From Ashinkailepas kermadecensis (Eukaryota; Arthropoda; Thecostraca; Neolepadidae): DNA of 64,000 bases. The notes beneath the pieces are model-generated. The model saw nothing but the letters and a program-made list of their open reading frames with translations, ran no database searches and had not been told where the DNA came from. Positions 43,306 through 59,479 of this stretch are shown piece after piece. Made by a program: the position numbers and the translations under genes. Position 1 is the first letter of the stretch. Each line of letters begins with the position of its first letter. Location of the stretch: positions 1-64,000 of the forward strand of contig JAOTOM010002287.1 of NCBI GenBank assembly GCA_034440615.1. The letters run 5' to 3'.

Positions 43306-45378
43306 TACAGCGGTGTCCTGGGACCAGCACCGCTTCTTCCTGCACGCAGTAGTGGTGGTCCGGTAGATCGCCGGCCGCAGGCAGTTCGGCTCTTGCGCTT
43401 CACACGCCTTCGTCGATCTGCAAATCTTTCCGGATTGTGTTTGCCAAACGATGGTCACATCTACTGCTGCTGCTGCTGCTGTTCATCCTGCTCAGCGGCA
43501 GGTCCTTGAGGTGAATGGGCATCCTCCTGCGCGGCTGGGGGCGGTCCCCTCATGCAGTGAGTGTCACGGCTGTTCGCCTCCAGTTGCACGGGCCGAGACA
43601 GCCGACCGCCGTGGGCTGTCAGGATGAGGGTGACGCGTCGGTAGCAGCATGCGCCTCGCACGCATTGGAGTGCGCGTCCTCCCCAGCAATGGCTCGATGA
43701 GTCTCAGTCTCACATGCGTCTCGCGTGTTTACCCCATAATTGTCCGAATCAGTCTGATTCTCGCAGTCTCGCCTGTCTCTGAAAGCAGCCAGCTTCCCTG
43801 CTGTATTTGGAGATGTGTGTAGGCAAGACAGGCTTCCCTTCCAGAACAGTGAAAGCTGGTGCCAGCATTTTCAAAGGCGCTCATGGTCAGTTCCATAAGC
43901 ACTGATATTTGATTAGTTCTGATGATTGTCAGCTTTTCCTCAACGATAAGAACATCACGCGAGATTTCGTCGCCAACAGAGCACCATGGCGGGAAGGATT
44001 TTGGAAATGTTTGATAAGCTCCATCGAAAGCTTCATTGGATGGATGATAATATATGCTGGGCTTTCTGGAATGTATCTTCATTTTGTCCAGAATTCATTC
44101 GGACATTTAAAAAAAGATGGGCTCCTCCCCCATTCCAGATAAAATCGGTGATCGCCGGATGTTCTGTATGCCAGTGGCGTGGTCCTACCAATACACGAAC
44201 CAAATGACTCCAACGGAAATCGTGACAGAGTTGTAGAATTCGGGTACATCTGGGACAGAGCAGATTCGCAGCATCAGCACTCCACCATCAATGGTAGCAA
44301 ATACATCACCAAGCAGCTGACAAGACACCACAAATCAACTCCCCGGGACAGAAGAGACGAGCAACACATCGATCGAGACTGTATCACAGCACATGGGCAC
44401 TATCTCAGCGGAGCCCTTCCGTGTGTGCGCCCGTGGCATGCTTGTCACAGTCTGACACTTCTATTTGCATGTTGACAGGGTCGTGAATTAGCACGATAGA
44501 GCGGTGTCACCAGCATTTCCGATACTGCAGGACGATGGTATGCTGTGTTGTGCAACGACTTTGAGCATGGTACGAAATAGCAGAACCCGGAAAAAGTAAC
44601 CACGTGCTCATCTTATAACGAGAAGCACCAGAAATCCCAATATGTTTCGCACATGGTCCTTCTTGGGAAATTGAGTTTGAAATCATACACAAAAGTGCGC
44701 ACTTACAAAATGAACGGGTAATGTGTCCCTCACATATTCATGAATGCACTTAGCATATGGCAAGGACCTAATAAATATTGACCGTCCGCCTTCGCTCGCC
44801 AACAAAACATGGCACTTGATCATCGCCAGACCGAGACTAACCGATCCAATTTCTCCTGGCTGGGGAGGGGTCTTCAAAGCCACCTCCCTCCCACGCACCC
44901 ACTAACTTTTGATCTACGTAGCTACGATAAAATGCAAAACTCCGTTAGAAAGCTTTGGTTGTGGAGAGCCCGAATGATATCTTACATTTGCATTCAAACA
45001 GATAATGCGGTCACCACAGGTCATACTAGGTTAATATGCGTACCTAGACTTAATCCCATGGAAATAGTCACAAAATCGCAGAGCTTGTTTTCGTTTGGCA
45101 TTGTTTTTCATGAACATGCATGAAAATATGGTATATTGATCTTGGTAAAAGAGGACAAAACAGGATGTATCAGGTCTGGTTAGAATCAGGCTCGAAAACC
45201 AGCTTCCGAACTGTGCAGGTTAGAGACACAGGGGAAATGTCGGTGGCAAGCCAATACAGACCAAATCTCATATCACAGCCTATTTCGTCATTTTTGGGAA
45301 TGCTAAGATCCTTGAAAGGTCAAAATAGGTCAACCCAGTCACATGACCTTTCTCTTAGTCAATGGCCAGAAAAAAACC

Positions 45379-45379
<1 letters not shown>
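43306..45379. other. no gene recognised
   Basis: Open frames at 43729-44207 on both strands were examined without assignment. 44890-45350 is AT-rich and may be an old interspersed repeat. Confidence 0.4.
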
Positions 45380-45441
<62 letters not shown>

Positions 45442-45486
45442 ATGTGTGTGTATACATATATATATATATATATGTATATATATATG
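45380..45486. repeat. (TA)n(TG)n(TA)n microsatellite
   Basis: About 24 TA units, then interrupted TG units, then TA again. Confidence 0.98.
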
Positions 45487-46350
45487 GGATCCATTCAACA
45501 GAATGATTCAAGCAAAATGTGTGCATCTGTTTGATCAGGTCAAGTAAGTTCAAGCTGGAATATCGCCGATACGACACTTTTAAAATATGCAAGTATTGAA
45601 TCATCTGACTTTGTGACCTGGTCCTAGGTCATGCTGGGAAAATGTACAGATTGAAGAAACGGTGACTTCAGCCTTCGCCTAAATGCACACAACTTGGAAA
45701 GTAATTACACAGAAATATCAAATCAGGTCAAATAAGATCAGATCACATGAAGCCAGGTCATCTCAGGTCATTGGTTGGCTAACCAATGTCATGTCGCCGA
45801 ATTAGGTTGCGTTGAAATCGAATTAAGTTCCTCACATTCGAGAGTAGAGGAAGAGACTGACTTCTATGTCGTGGGTCCTCACCGGTCACTGATGTGCCTC
45901 CAACTCTGCATGTTCGATGCGGTGTTGCCACATTGTAGACTTATGGTAGGCATATTGATAACTTGCTCCAACTATGAACAGTGTTGTCAAGTTGTAGAAT
46001 GTGCATGGTATTATTTTATTACCAGATTTATATGGGCTTCAGGTTATTATTCCTGTGATTAACCTGGATGCACGTTATTTGGCATTGGTAACAGCATATC
46101 TCCTGCATACTCAAGCAAAGAAAAACGCACAATGTTTGCAATCTCGCTCGAAGTCAGGTGTCGGTGAAGCAAAGAACAACAACCACAAAAACAATAACAG
46201 ATAAACAAGTGTAGTGTCTATTCACAGTCATTTTATTACATGTCCTACAATCATTATTGTCGCCTCAATAACAAGTTCGCTTCATACTAATACATTATTA
46301 TTATATTATTACTCTTATTATTACTGAAAGGTGCTGCTCAATCCTATCGA
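45487..46350. other. no gene recognised
   Basis: Scattered AGGTCA words at 45600-45780 and ATT trinucleotide runs at 46290-46325. The 95-codon plus frame at 45775-46062 is unassigned. Confidence 0.4.
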
Positions 46351-46365
46351 CTATCGTGGCTACGG

Positions 46366-46529
46366 TTGGTTGGTTGGTCATTGGTTTTACGACACATCAA
46401 CCGTTGAGTCATGTAGCGTCGCCAATCTCTCACGCCGATTGGCCGCGGGCGAAGAGTAGCGCCAGGTGAGACCCGAACCCACAACCTTTCGATTGTGAGA
46501 CTCGCAACTTACCCCTAGACTACTCTTCC
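46366..46529 (-). mobile_element. short tRNA-derived SINE (family A), copy 1, with target duplication
   Basis: The minus strand begins at a tRNA-like head with AGTCTAGGGGTAAGTTGCG (A box) and GTGGGTTCGGGTCTCACC (B box). The body contains CGGCGTGAGAGATTGGCGAC and GACTCAACGGTTGATGTGTC. The tail is GTAAAACCAATGACC plus AACC repeats. It is flanked by a perfect 15-bp duplication, CTATCGTGGCTACGG, at 46351-46365 and 46530-46544. Confidence 0.92.
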
Positions 46530-46898
46530 CTATCGTGGCTACGGGAAGCCAACTATTTGCATTTGACCTACTATTTGTAACGCAGGTCAGCAGCTCACGT
46601 GAGCTGGCGGACGAGGCTGTTTCCGGCCAACTTTCCCCATACCAGACCACCACATTCACGACGAAGGGCGATCAGGAGTTTCGTCACGCCTCACCGGCAG
46701 TGTTCGGTACCCTGCCTCTGTTCCTCTGTTGCGGCGCCATTGTTCATTTGCCGTGTGTTGGCCGCCGTTGAGCACACACTCACCGCTCAACACGTCACCG
46801 CTCGCCGCCGGCCGCCACGCCGGCAATCTGTGCCACGCCATTGTGGCGCCAAATTGAGAGGCGCGTGTGATGGCGCCGGCACCACTAATTAGCGGACA

Positions 46899-48097
46899 CC
46901 CTCTGGCGCCGGCTCTCCTCACCACCGGGTGTGTGCTGCACGGGCACAGTCAGCCGGCACCGCCCTCTGGCGCCGGCCTCCTACCACTTCTCGGAAGGCC
47001 CTCTGGCGCCGGCTCTCCTCACCACCGGGTGTGTGCTGCACGGGCACAGTCAGCTGGCACCGCCCTCTGGCGCCGGCTCTCCTCACCACCGGGTGTGTGC
47101 TGCACGGGCACAGTCAGCTGGCACCACCCTCTGGCGCCGGCTCTCCTCACCACCGGGTGTGTGCTGCACGGGCACAGTCAGCTGGCACCACCCTCTGGCG
47201 CCGGCTCTCCTCACCACCGGGTGTGTGCTGCACGGGCACAGTCAGCTGGCACCACCCTCTGGCGCCGGCTCTCCTCACCACCGGGTGTGTGCTGCACGGG
47301 CACAGTCAGCTGGCACCACCCTCTGGCGCCGGCTCTCCTCACCACCGGGTGTGTGCTGCACGGGCACAGTCAGCTGGCACCGCCCTCTGGCGCCGGCTCT
47401 CCTCACCACCGGGTGTGTGCTGCACCGGCACAGTCAGCTGGCACCGCCCTCTGGCGCCGGCTCTCCTCACCACCGGGTGTGTGCTGCACGGGCACAGTCA
47501 GCTGGCACCACCCTCTGGCGCCGGCTCTCCTCACCACCGGGTGTGTGCTGCACGGGCACAGTCAGCTGGCACCGCCCTCTGGCGCCGGCTCTCCTCACCA
47601 CCGGGTGTGTGCTGCACGGGCACAGTCAGCTGGCACCGCCCTCTGGCGCCGGCTCTCCTCACCACCGGGTGTGTGCTGCACGGGCACAGTCAGCTGGCAC
47701 CGCCCTCTGGCGCCGGCTCTCCTCACCACCGGGTGTGTGCTGCACGGGCACAGTCAGCTGGCACCGCCCTCTGGCGCCGGCTCTCCTCACCACCGGGTGT
47801 GTGCTGCACGGGCACAGTCAGCTGGCACCGCCCTCTGGCGCCGGCTCTCCTCACCACCGGGTGTGTGCTGCACGGGCACAGTCAGCTGGCACCGCCCTCT
47901 GGCGCCGGCTCTCCTCACCACCGGGTGTGTGCTGCACGAGCACAGTCAGCTGGCACCGCCCTCTGGCGCCGGCTCTCCTCACCACCGGGTGTGTGCTGCA
48001 CGGGCACAGTCAGCTGGCACCACCCTCTGGCGCCGGCTCTCCTCACCACCGGGTGTGTGCTGCACGGGCACAGTCAGCTGGCACCACCCTCTCGCGC
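46899..48097. repeat. 64-bp minisatellite, about 18 copies
   Basis: The word CAGTCAGCTGG recurs every 64 bp from 47047 to 48071 (17 units), with one more unit and a truncated one at the left end. Copies are almost identical, differing mainly at CACC or CGCC. As 64 is not a multiple of three, a frame cycles through all three phases, and three overlapping frames of 394-517 codons result. They are not genes. Confidence 0.97.
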
Positions 48098-48782
48098 CTG
48101 CGTCTGCTCCTGAATGGTGCCGCCCACACATCCATCACCGGCCCTCGACAAGGCGACCCGCCTAGTCACACCAATCCAAGGGTAGAAGCAATTACAGAAG
48201 GTTACTCGATTCCGGAAGGGTGGGGTCGGGCAGAAAGTTATTCGATTTGCACACTCTGGCAAGCAACGGGCAGAATGCTCTCAATGCTCTCAATGCTCTC
48301 CGGCAAAATTATATCATCGACTCTTCTATCACCTTTCCGAATACCGAATACTGTATATCAACTCAGATATCTTCAATACGCTGTCCGCCTCGCCTGCCAG
48401 TGCAAATTCTACTTCCAAAGCACCATCCTTCAAGTTCTCGCAGCGACAGTCTTTCCAAATCGGTCATACCCATCTCGCCCCTGAAAGGGCCATAACGAGG
48501 CGAGACCGTTCATTTTCCTCGAAAGATAAGCATATGTGGGCCAGAGGAACTATTTGTCTGGCCCCTACGAGAGGGACCAGCGGAGCGTTATGTTTGTTAG
48601 TGGATATCATGTAGCTTGTCATGAATTGATCCGGTGACGCCCCATCTCATTGAGGTCCCACTGGGGACTGCTTTGTCTCTCGCACGGGAGAACGCCGGAC
48701 GCCCGAGAAGGTATACGGGGCGGGCGACGCCATCACCAGGCCGAGAGAGAGACTCACTACCCCCACCGGTGGTGGTGGCGGT
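48098..48782. other. no gene recognised
   Basis: TCAATGCTC is repeated three times at 48278-48298. Nothing else. Confidence 0.45.
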
Positions 48783-48943
48783 GGTGGTTATTGGTTTTAC
48801 GACACGTCGACCGTTGAGTCATGTAGCGTCGCCAATCTCCCACGCCGATTGGTCGCGGGCGAAGAGTAGCGACAGGTGAGACTCGAACCCACAATCTTAC
48901 GATTGTTAGACGGGCAACTTACCTCTAGACTACTCGTCCCCAC
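48783..48943 (-). mobile_element. short tRNA-derived SINE (family A), copy 2
   Basis: Nearly the same as copy 1: head AGTCTAGAGGTAAGTTGCC, B box GTGGGTTCGAGTCTCACC, tail GTAAAACCAATAACC. The tail continues into ACC repeats (48765-48790). Flanks share only CCCCACC, so a target duplication is uncertain. Confidence 0.9.
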
Positions 48944-50637
<1,694 letters not shown>

Positions 50638-51280
50638 TAAATTGACTACACTTTTCGCTTCATTGACAGCTGGTTGCCAAGTTCTCCCCAGCCCCCGCCC
50701 CCATCATCACCCCGCCGAATCCATGCGCCACCGCCCGGTCTCAGAACCAACTCTGATACCAGTGCGCTATGGGAAGAGATGAGCGCTATTTCCGGGGACT
50801 CCACACGCCCTTGCTGTAGATTGGTCTTTGGTCTTTGGGTAGAACTGCGTGCAGCACAGCATAAAACACGCCTCACTGCCTCTTCTCCGTGGTGAATTTC
50901 CGCACTTGAGACGTGTCTTCGGGTTCGTATTCGCTGCTCAGTAGGCGGGCGTGTCGTCGGAAAAACTCCCAGAGGTGACGAAATGTTCGGCAGCTGACTC
51001 CATCCGAAATGGTACCACTGGTGTCATTGATTTGACATCAGCGTCTTACACTCTTGCTATAGTCAGACGTATTTCACTTTTGCAAAGCGATCCTGCGCCA
51101 TTTTGTATGTATCGTACCTTGCCTCGTCGCCAGATGTCGACACACCACGACTTATATCCACGTCTGTTTTCCTTTTTACTCGCACAAACAACATCCAATT
51201 CAGCGAACATTTCCGGGCAGAGCATCGCAAATAGGCGACTGACACAGGAGCACAACGCATCGTAGTTTCCGTCTCCAATG
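50638..51280. other. no gene recognised
   Basis: No motif recognised between the TA and GT microsatellites. Confidence 0.4.
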
Positions 51281-51282
51281 CC

Positions 51283-51363
<81 letters not shown>

Positions 51364-51403
51364 GTGTGTGTGTGTAGATGTGTGTGTGTGTGTGTGTCTG
51401 TGT
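51281..51403. repeat. (GT)n microsatellite
   Basis: A GT run with a few interruptions (TTTG, GTAGATG). Potential Z-DNA former. Confidence 0.98.
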
Positions 51404-52024
51404 ACATTTTAGCATGAGCTGCCAACGCATCGTTCTGATGATGCCAATAAGTGCATGTCCAATATGCACATGGGCAGTAGTAGATGGAATCGTAGATAGG
51501 CTACAGCAAATCTGGAAGATGGGCGCTAAGAAGTGGATCCGGCTGGCACCGTCCCTTATTACTAGGAAATTCCTCGAATGAAAAATTTAATTGTCGGGAA
51601 GACAGGTGTGTTAAAGTTGTGAAATGATGACCCTGAATTGAAAACTGAACTGAACATTACTTGTAAAGTCATTCTTAAAACTGAACTTCAAAGATATTCC
51701 CAGACGTTTCGAATCCATTGTTTTCATCAGGAAGACGTGCGGATAATTGTTTTCTTCATACAGACATTGCGGTCGAAACGTATGGAAATGCCATTAAATA
51801 TTGCGTCTAATCAACGGGGGGGGGGTTACGGTCACTCAAGTTGTAGCTTGTACTTCGTCATTTCATTGATTTGACCTATCTCTCGATAGACCTTGTATTT
51901 TGAGTAGTGGACGTACTGGTATCATCGAACATCACCAGCACACCTAGTGACCGCCATACGTGAAGCGATCGATGTTAATCGGAACATGGTCGGACGGGTC
52001 AACCGGAAGACGAACGCGCGGTGG
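51404..52024. other. no gene recognised
   Basis: Featureless, apart from a G-run at 51818-51826. Confidence 0.4.
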
Positions 52025-52215
52025 CGGCGGCGCCATGGGACATTCAGTGTCGCAGCGACAGTAAAGTGGGGCGTGCAGTGGTTCGGTGGAGATGGCGCCA
52101 TGGAACATGCAGTGGTTCAGTGGCAGTGATATGGGGAATGCAGTGGTTCAGTGGCGGCGCCATGCGACATACAGTGGCGCGGTGGCAGTGACGTCGTGCG
52201 GCGTACAGTGACGCG
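52025..52215. repeat. degenerate tandem repeat (GGCGCCATG / GCAGTGGTTCAGTGG)
   Basis: Units of about 35-50 bp combine GGCGCCATGGRACAT with GCAGTGGTTCAGTGGC. It ends in the CpG-rich stretch 52200-52450, which holds two copies of CGCCACGACGCGCCGGGCGG-like sequence. Confidence 0.75.
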
Positions 52216-55200
52216 TGCGCGGCGGTGCGTGGCGCGCGCCGCATTGGTTGATCTTGCGTCGTGCTGACGGTCTGCCTCACGGTCCGTGACGCGGCCGTGC
52301 CGATGTCACGCCACGAGCGCCGGGCGGCGAGGCGGGGCACGTCACGCCACGACGCGCCGGGCGGCGCAGGGGCGTGACGATTCGGCGAGTCGACACCGAC
52401 GCGGCACCACACGAGTCCAGCGGCGCAGTGACGATCCGTTCGAGCATTGTCCACCGTTGACAGGCAACGAGGTGGCGGCTGCAGAGGTGACGATGCAACA
52501 ACGGCTGGTCTGATGCGGGATTTCGGTGCTGTCGGTGCCGGAAGGTGGACGGGCAAGCGACGCGCTCCGGCGCGACCCGCATCGATTCGGCGCCGACTCT
52601 CCGTGTTCGTCGTGGGAACGTGCAGTAGGCGCTCGCTCGCATAGTCAGCGCGTAGTCGGCTCGCCCGTTGATATCCGCCGGCGTGTGTTGGGCTGGGAGG
52701 CTGAGGGGCCGATGATCCGGGCGCTGCACCTCTTGCTCAACGTCGTCTACAGTTTAGAGACACCGTGGGCGATCATGCCGTTTGGGTGCGGTCCTCCCCC
52801 TTTCTCCGTTTGGCAGCAATAATGACTGATGCGGTCATTAGAACTTCCTATAGTGCGAATGTGTGCCGGTCTGTGTGGCGTACTAAAGGCGTGGCTGTTG
52901 ATTTGTTGGCAGGATGACATGTTGTGTGTTGTGCTGGGACTGCGGCCGGAGCCAGTGTGTGTAAGTATGCGTGTTGTGACGACAGCTCAAACGGTGGTGG
53001 CGCTTGCACGCTTCACCGCGAGCCCGCCGTCGGCTCGCTATATGCCATCATTTTCATGTGTGACAGTCAATACCCGTTTGCTTTCTGAGCTGTTGCTTAT
53101 TTTTGAGCGTCAATACATTCGCTGGTCGGTTGGTAAATACCAGCTGCGTTTGGCACCATTTCTGTCGATGGTACTTGTCAGTCCCGTTTGGCGCGGTGCT
53201 GGATATTCTATTGCCAATCTGCTGCGTTTTTCCTCAGACGCTGGTGTACAAGAGAAACAGACGAAACTTGTCCTGTGCTGAATGGCATCGACAACATTGT
53301 GCGTAGGCATTTGGTGGGACGTGTTACAAGATGGCTTTGCCTGCGAAACACAGGCAAGATAAAGTAAGCTGGTATTAACCCTGGCAGTACGGGACAATTT
53401 TCTAGCTCTCGCATTGCGAGAGGGGACCTCGATTTCGCCACTAACTTTTGTTCTAAGCACAATAGAGATATCCGGTCAGTAGCTTAGTGTAGATACATCC
53501 CTGGACGCTTAGTGTTTCCTGAAACATGTAATATAAACAAACTGAATGCTTAGTCGTGTCAATTTTTAGTGTTGCATTGCAAGAACCAAATATACAGGCG
53601 TTTCCATCAATAAAGAAGGTCTGGTTCACTTTCATACGTCGTGCAACACTTATCTCTTTCATTATGCGAAGTTTGGTGCGCTCTGGAAATTCATGGAATG
53701 CAAATCAGCATTGGGTAGTACTTTGAAGTAACATTTGCAAACTATTGGCATTGGATGATAACATCAAAAGTGTTATTGGTGTTGCACCGGCAATACCTAA
53801 AGTACACAGGCCTCCACCCCATACCTAAACGAAAGTTACATTCTCACATGGGATCCGACAGGAATGAAGGAACAAAATATTACATGATATTCATGGTTTC
53901 AATTTCACGTGAAGGTGAATTTCACGATACATTTTATACACTTTTAGGCACATACTAAACGAGCCAGCTTGGTTTGCATCAATAAGGACATTTATGTCCA
54001 CCAATATTTGGGGTTCAAAATCGCTTGGCAAGCAGATCAACTTCCGAGGAATTATTTTATCATCCAAGCAGTTTTTGACAAACAATTGGAATTTTACTGA
54101 TTTTCTGGATTGAAGAATGGTTTCCAATCATTAATTCAACTTTTTATGAAGGATTGCTCTTCCACTTGAGGCGGCAACATAAGATACAGGTACATGAATA
54201 GCAAAATTGCAGTTGAAAACTTAAAACTGCAGCCGATTCCTGGAAACCTTGGCCTCCGCAAATAATCAGTGTGGGAAGCAATGTGCTGCATTGTTTATAC
54301 TCTGCGAGAAGATGTTGCAACACTGCAAATTAGTGTAACGCAATTTGTCAATTCCTTCTCTTGGAAAGCAGTCATCATACTGACTAAATAAAAGTATTAT
54401 TTATGGCTCGTAATACACTGACGTCAATTTTATGAGATGCAGTTCACAAGTTTGTATTGATGAACGATGGGACATATGTTCCTTATTATTATCATCATCT
54501 CTTGAGATATTCACACATGTAATCAAAATATTGTCATGCAAATACCCAACTATGAACCAAAGTCATATCTGACGAGTCGCAACATCAATCCCCCAGTGAT
54601 GCATTTTTTTGGCTACTTTTCTGCATTGTTTATCCTCATGATCAGGTGGGAAAAAATAGTTCATCCCGCAATGCATTTGGAGCATATCAGAATAGGTTCA
54701 CTCTCCTGCAATAACTCCTGCATGGATCCAGGAATAACTTCGTTCGATAATTAAACAGTATATTATAAAGCATGGTGGTTAGTTCCGAATGCCTGATGGT
54801 CAGTAACAGTTTAACCGGTAAATTATAATTTTTGTTTGGATGTAACATTTTGTGAAAATATTGCAATAACACATTTCGTAACATAGTGTAGACGATGTGA
54901 CCACTCATTTGCGGCGCAAATGCGTACTTGTTAGTTGGCGGACAAAATAATACATGTGCGTAATACAATAAACGATAATCTGAAATGTTAAGATAACCGA
55001 ACGTAGCCCGATCTTTTTTGTCAGAAAAATATCCTCAAACATTTCAAATCACATTTTCTTTTTTAAATATCACTAAAATAGCCTAATCCAGCCTCTTTAT
55101 TGCTTTGCGGATAGATACGTGTCATGAACTTAATTGGTATCCGAACAAAATGGCAAAAATACTGTTTAGCCCGGTCAGAACCATGCACCTACCCCGTCTT

Positions 55201-57404
55201 TCCTGTCAGATCCTCACACCCTGTCTAGGGAGGGGAGGGGCGTTATTACATACCCCTCTTAATCTCCAAACTAATCGTCGCACAAAAACCAGAGAGATGT
55301 CATCGCAAAGTGCTCGACGAGTAGGGCCCGAAACCACGTCAATGCTTCCCCTAAAAAAGTGATGTCACTGGGGGTTATCTTGTCACAACTGGCAACTGAC
55401 AATGAACATGACAATGAACTGACAATGAACTGACAACATTCTGGCACTGAGGAGTTCGTTTTGGGATATATTTTTAAAACAATACTTATTTGGAATCAGA
55501 AAAGGCAGGCGATATCGACCATGGTCCTAGAATGCTTGCCGACCCAAAAATGAAAGAAAAATATTTTCGAAATTAGCAGAATTTTGAGTGTTCAATTTTT
55601 TCATTTGTACCTTTATAATGGTACAAATGCGCGCACCGAGAAATGTGCCTTTAAGTAGAGTTATAAAGTGCTTACTTTAGACAAAATCTTCCATTTTAAC
55701 CCTAATGGGCAAATATACAAAACAAATAAGACTTGAGAAAAGAAAAACAAAACAAAAATTTATCTGATGCGTTTCGTGGCGTCCCTAAAGATAAGTAAAC
55801 GCTGAAAGTTTCATTCAAATGTTTTTACCCATTAAGGCGTGACGACTGGTTGAACTTTCTGGAGGTGACCTCACTTGACCTTGACTAACTCGGTGACCGT
55901 GGATGACCGGACCTCACAATCTTCACACAACATGTCAAATTGATGTGGGAAAAGGGACACCACATTTTGACGCGCTGGTTTGATACACGTTGCCACGATA
56001 ATTCGCTTGTGTTATCTTGCAGAAAGATCTGATGGCACGTTCTCAAGGTCTCCGGGAGAGCGGAATCCACTCTCGCATATAAATCAGACCAAACAGCCGC
56101 ACCCGGAAATTGCCGAGAAATATGAGTGAGCTCATCATATCATGGGCAACCAGGCCGATAGCCACGATTTCTGCCCCATTTTCCGTTCACCTTGCGCTTT
56201 TTTGGATTGATATCTTTCGGCTCCAAATTCGGTCCTCAACTTCGCCAAATGTGTTCCAATCCTTTGATACATTCTAACTACACCCCTACATAGTCCACGT
56301 ATAAAAATGCGATATATTTTTCATGGTGAGCTATCCTTTTATAAGTTGCATCAGCTTGTGGCTTTCGCAACGCCTCCGTAATACCGTGCCTGGATTGCCA
56401 AGACCGCTCATATCACCGATTCATTCATTCATTCATCAGATTCATCACCGATTCAATTGGCGATCTTGGTAAAAAGGTGTAACCCCGGCGCGGTGCATAA
56501 CTGCTCGGGCTAAAAATCCACCAAGCCAAGTTTGCCGTGTATGTGGTGCGAGAGTTCATCTGAACGGTGCGGCCTGTCTCGGCGAGTCCACTGCTGTGCA
56601 TATGGTGCGAGAGTTCATCTGAACGGTCTATCCCGACAGGGCCCGGCTCGACCGTCACGCCTTTGAAGCTGCAATATGGCTGTCTTATAACGTCTCGCTT
56701 TCTAATTCAGATGTGCTCCTTTAATTTTGATCTTAGCGAATTGTATCTCGGTATTCTTCATCAATTTGATTAATCCTTGCTGAAGCAAAGAGGTTTGCGC
56801 CGGATTTTCCACTGGCGGTGAACCTACAACCAACAGCATTCCACAGTATGCAGCATGCAGCATTTCAAGTTCTAAATTTCCCGACATCCAAATCTGCTTT
56901 TAATTTTGATCTTCATCACCTATCATCACAATATTTGTCCAGAATTACTCTCAATCGTTGCTAAAACAATTGATTTCCGGCGACATTGCCGCTCACCGGC
57001 AGCAACAATAGACTTGGCACCTCCGCCCGCGGCTACCATCCCTCTCCGTAGCCCGTCTGTATCTCGACTGATTAGTGCTCGGGGAATCCGGCTTGAGTCC
57101 CGGGAGGGACGACCGATCTGTATTTTCGCCTTTCAGCGATGCAACTTGGTGAATGTTTCGCATCCAAAATCACCTCAGCCCTGCATGTATGATTGAAGGT
57201 GCGTGACTGTTTAGACACTCAAGACAATGCGCCTATGTCTGATATGCACCGATGTTCGACTATGCTGCACTCTTGACACTTTGCCTCGTTCGCTGAGCGC
57301 TATCAGGAGCCTTATGTTGGTATGAAGATGGTGCCAATGTGTATGACGTTGTTGTTGATGCGCTTCAATGTTGCCAATCCAGAAACACTAGTCAGATGTG
57401 TCTA
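52216..57404. other. 5.2 kb without recognised gene
   Basis: 52216-52700 is very CpG-rich, and later sequence is AT-leaning. Small features are a 7-bp hairpin at 53406-53422 next to TTAACCCTGGCAG, short ACAATGAACTG direct repeats at 55388-55435, a 10-bp inverted repeat at 55602-55629 and a two-copy GGTGCGAGAGTTCATCTGAA at 56538 and 56602. Open frames of up to 150 codons (52829-53281) show no domain I recognise. Confidence 0.4.
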
Positions 57405-57760
57405 GGGAGCGGATCCAGGAATCTTCATGATGGAGGGGGGGGGGGCTGATCTGCAGGGGCGCCATTTCCTCGGAGGAGCGCCACCGCGGAAGTCACTGGA
57501 GAGCCACCTTTGGTTTGTTGAGTTTTTTTTTTACATTTGTTGAGGTGGGGATTGGAGGGGGGGGGGTGTTAACTGGATCATACTGAAGCCTTTTGTATCA
57601 TGGGATCATCTATTTCTCTGAGAGGAGCACCTCTGGCAAAAAAAAACTCGTTGAGCGGGGTGCACTCGGGTCTCCAGGGAGGGGCGCCTACTTTTCCATG
57701 GGATGGGACAAATGCCCCCAGCGCGGATACAGTGGGCGCTCGCCCTGTATCCGGCCTTGG
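57405..57760. mobile_element. candidate hAT-like MITE
   Basis: The left end GGGAGCGGATCCAGGAATCT followed by a G-run, and the right end CTGTATCCGGCCTTGG, resemble the CAGGGGCGGATCCAGG-type inverted ends and poly-G subterminal blocks of common animal hAT MITEs. G-runs lie at 57435-57446 and 57557-57566. No transposase. The exact ends and an 8-bp target duplication could not be fixed. Confidence 0.4.
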
Positions 57761-59443
<1,683 letters not shown>

Positions 59444-59479
59444 ATGTCGCAACGACTACTACTGTTGGTCTCGCTGCCA

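Noticed and set aside
43729..44082. Minus frame containing EAFDGAYQTF, reminiscent of the nAChR DEAFDGTYQT block
   Set aside because: Only this short stretch matches. The flanks lack WKPD or the Cys-loop and no fitting splice sites were seen, so chance is more likely. It would also be 31 kb from the other exons.
46867..48484. Open frames of 394-517 codons on the plus strand
   Set aside because: They run through the 64-bp minisatellite, and all three phases are open only because the repeated unit lacks stops.
52829..53281. 150-codon plus frame
   Set aside because: No domain, no splice context and unremarkable composition. It could not be supported as a gene.
53800..54130. Possible piggyBac transposase remnant on the minus strand
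   Set aside because: The resemblance to the transposase core was too weak and not supported by flanking motifs.
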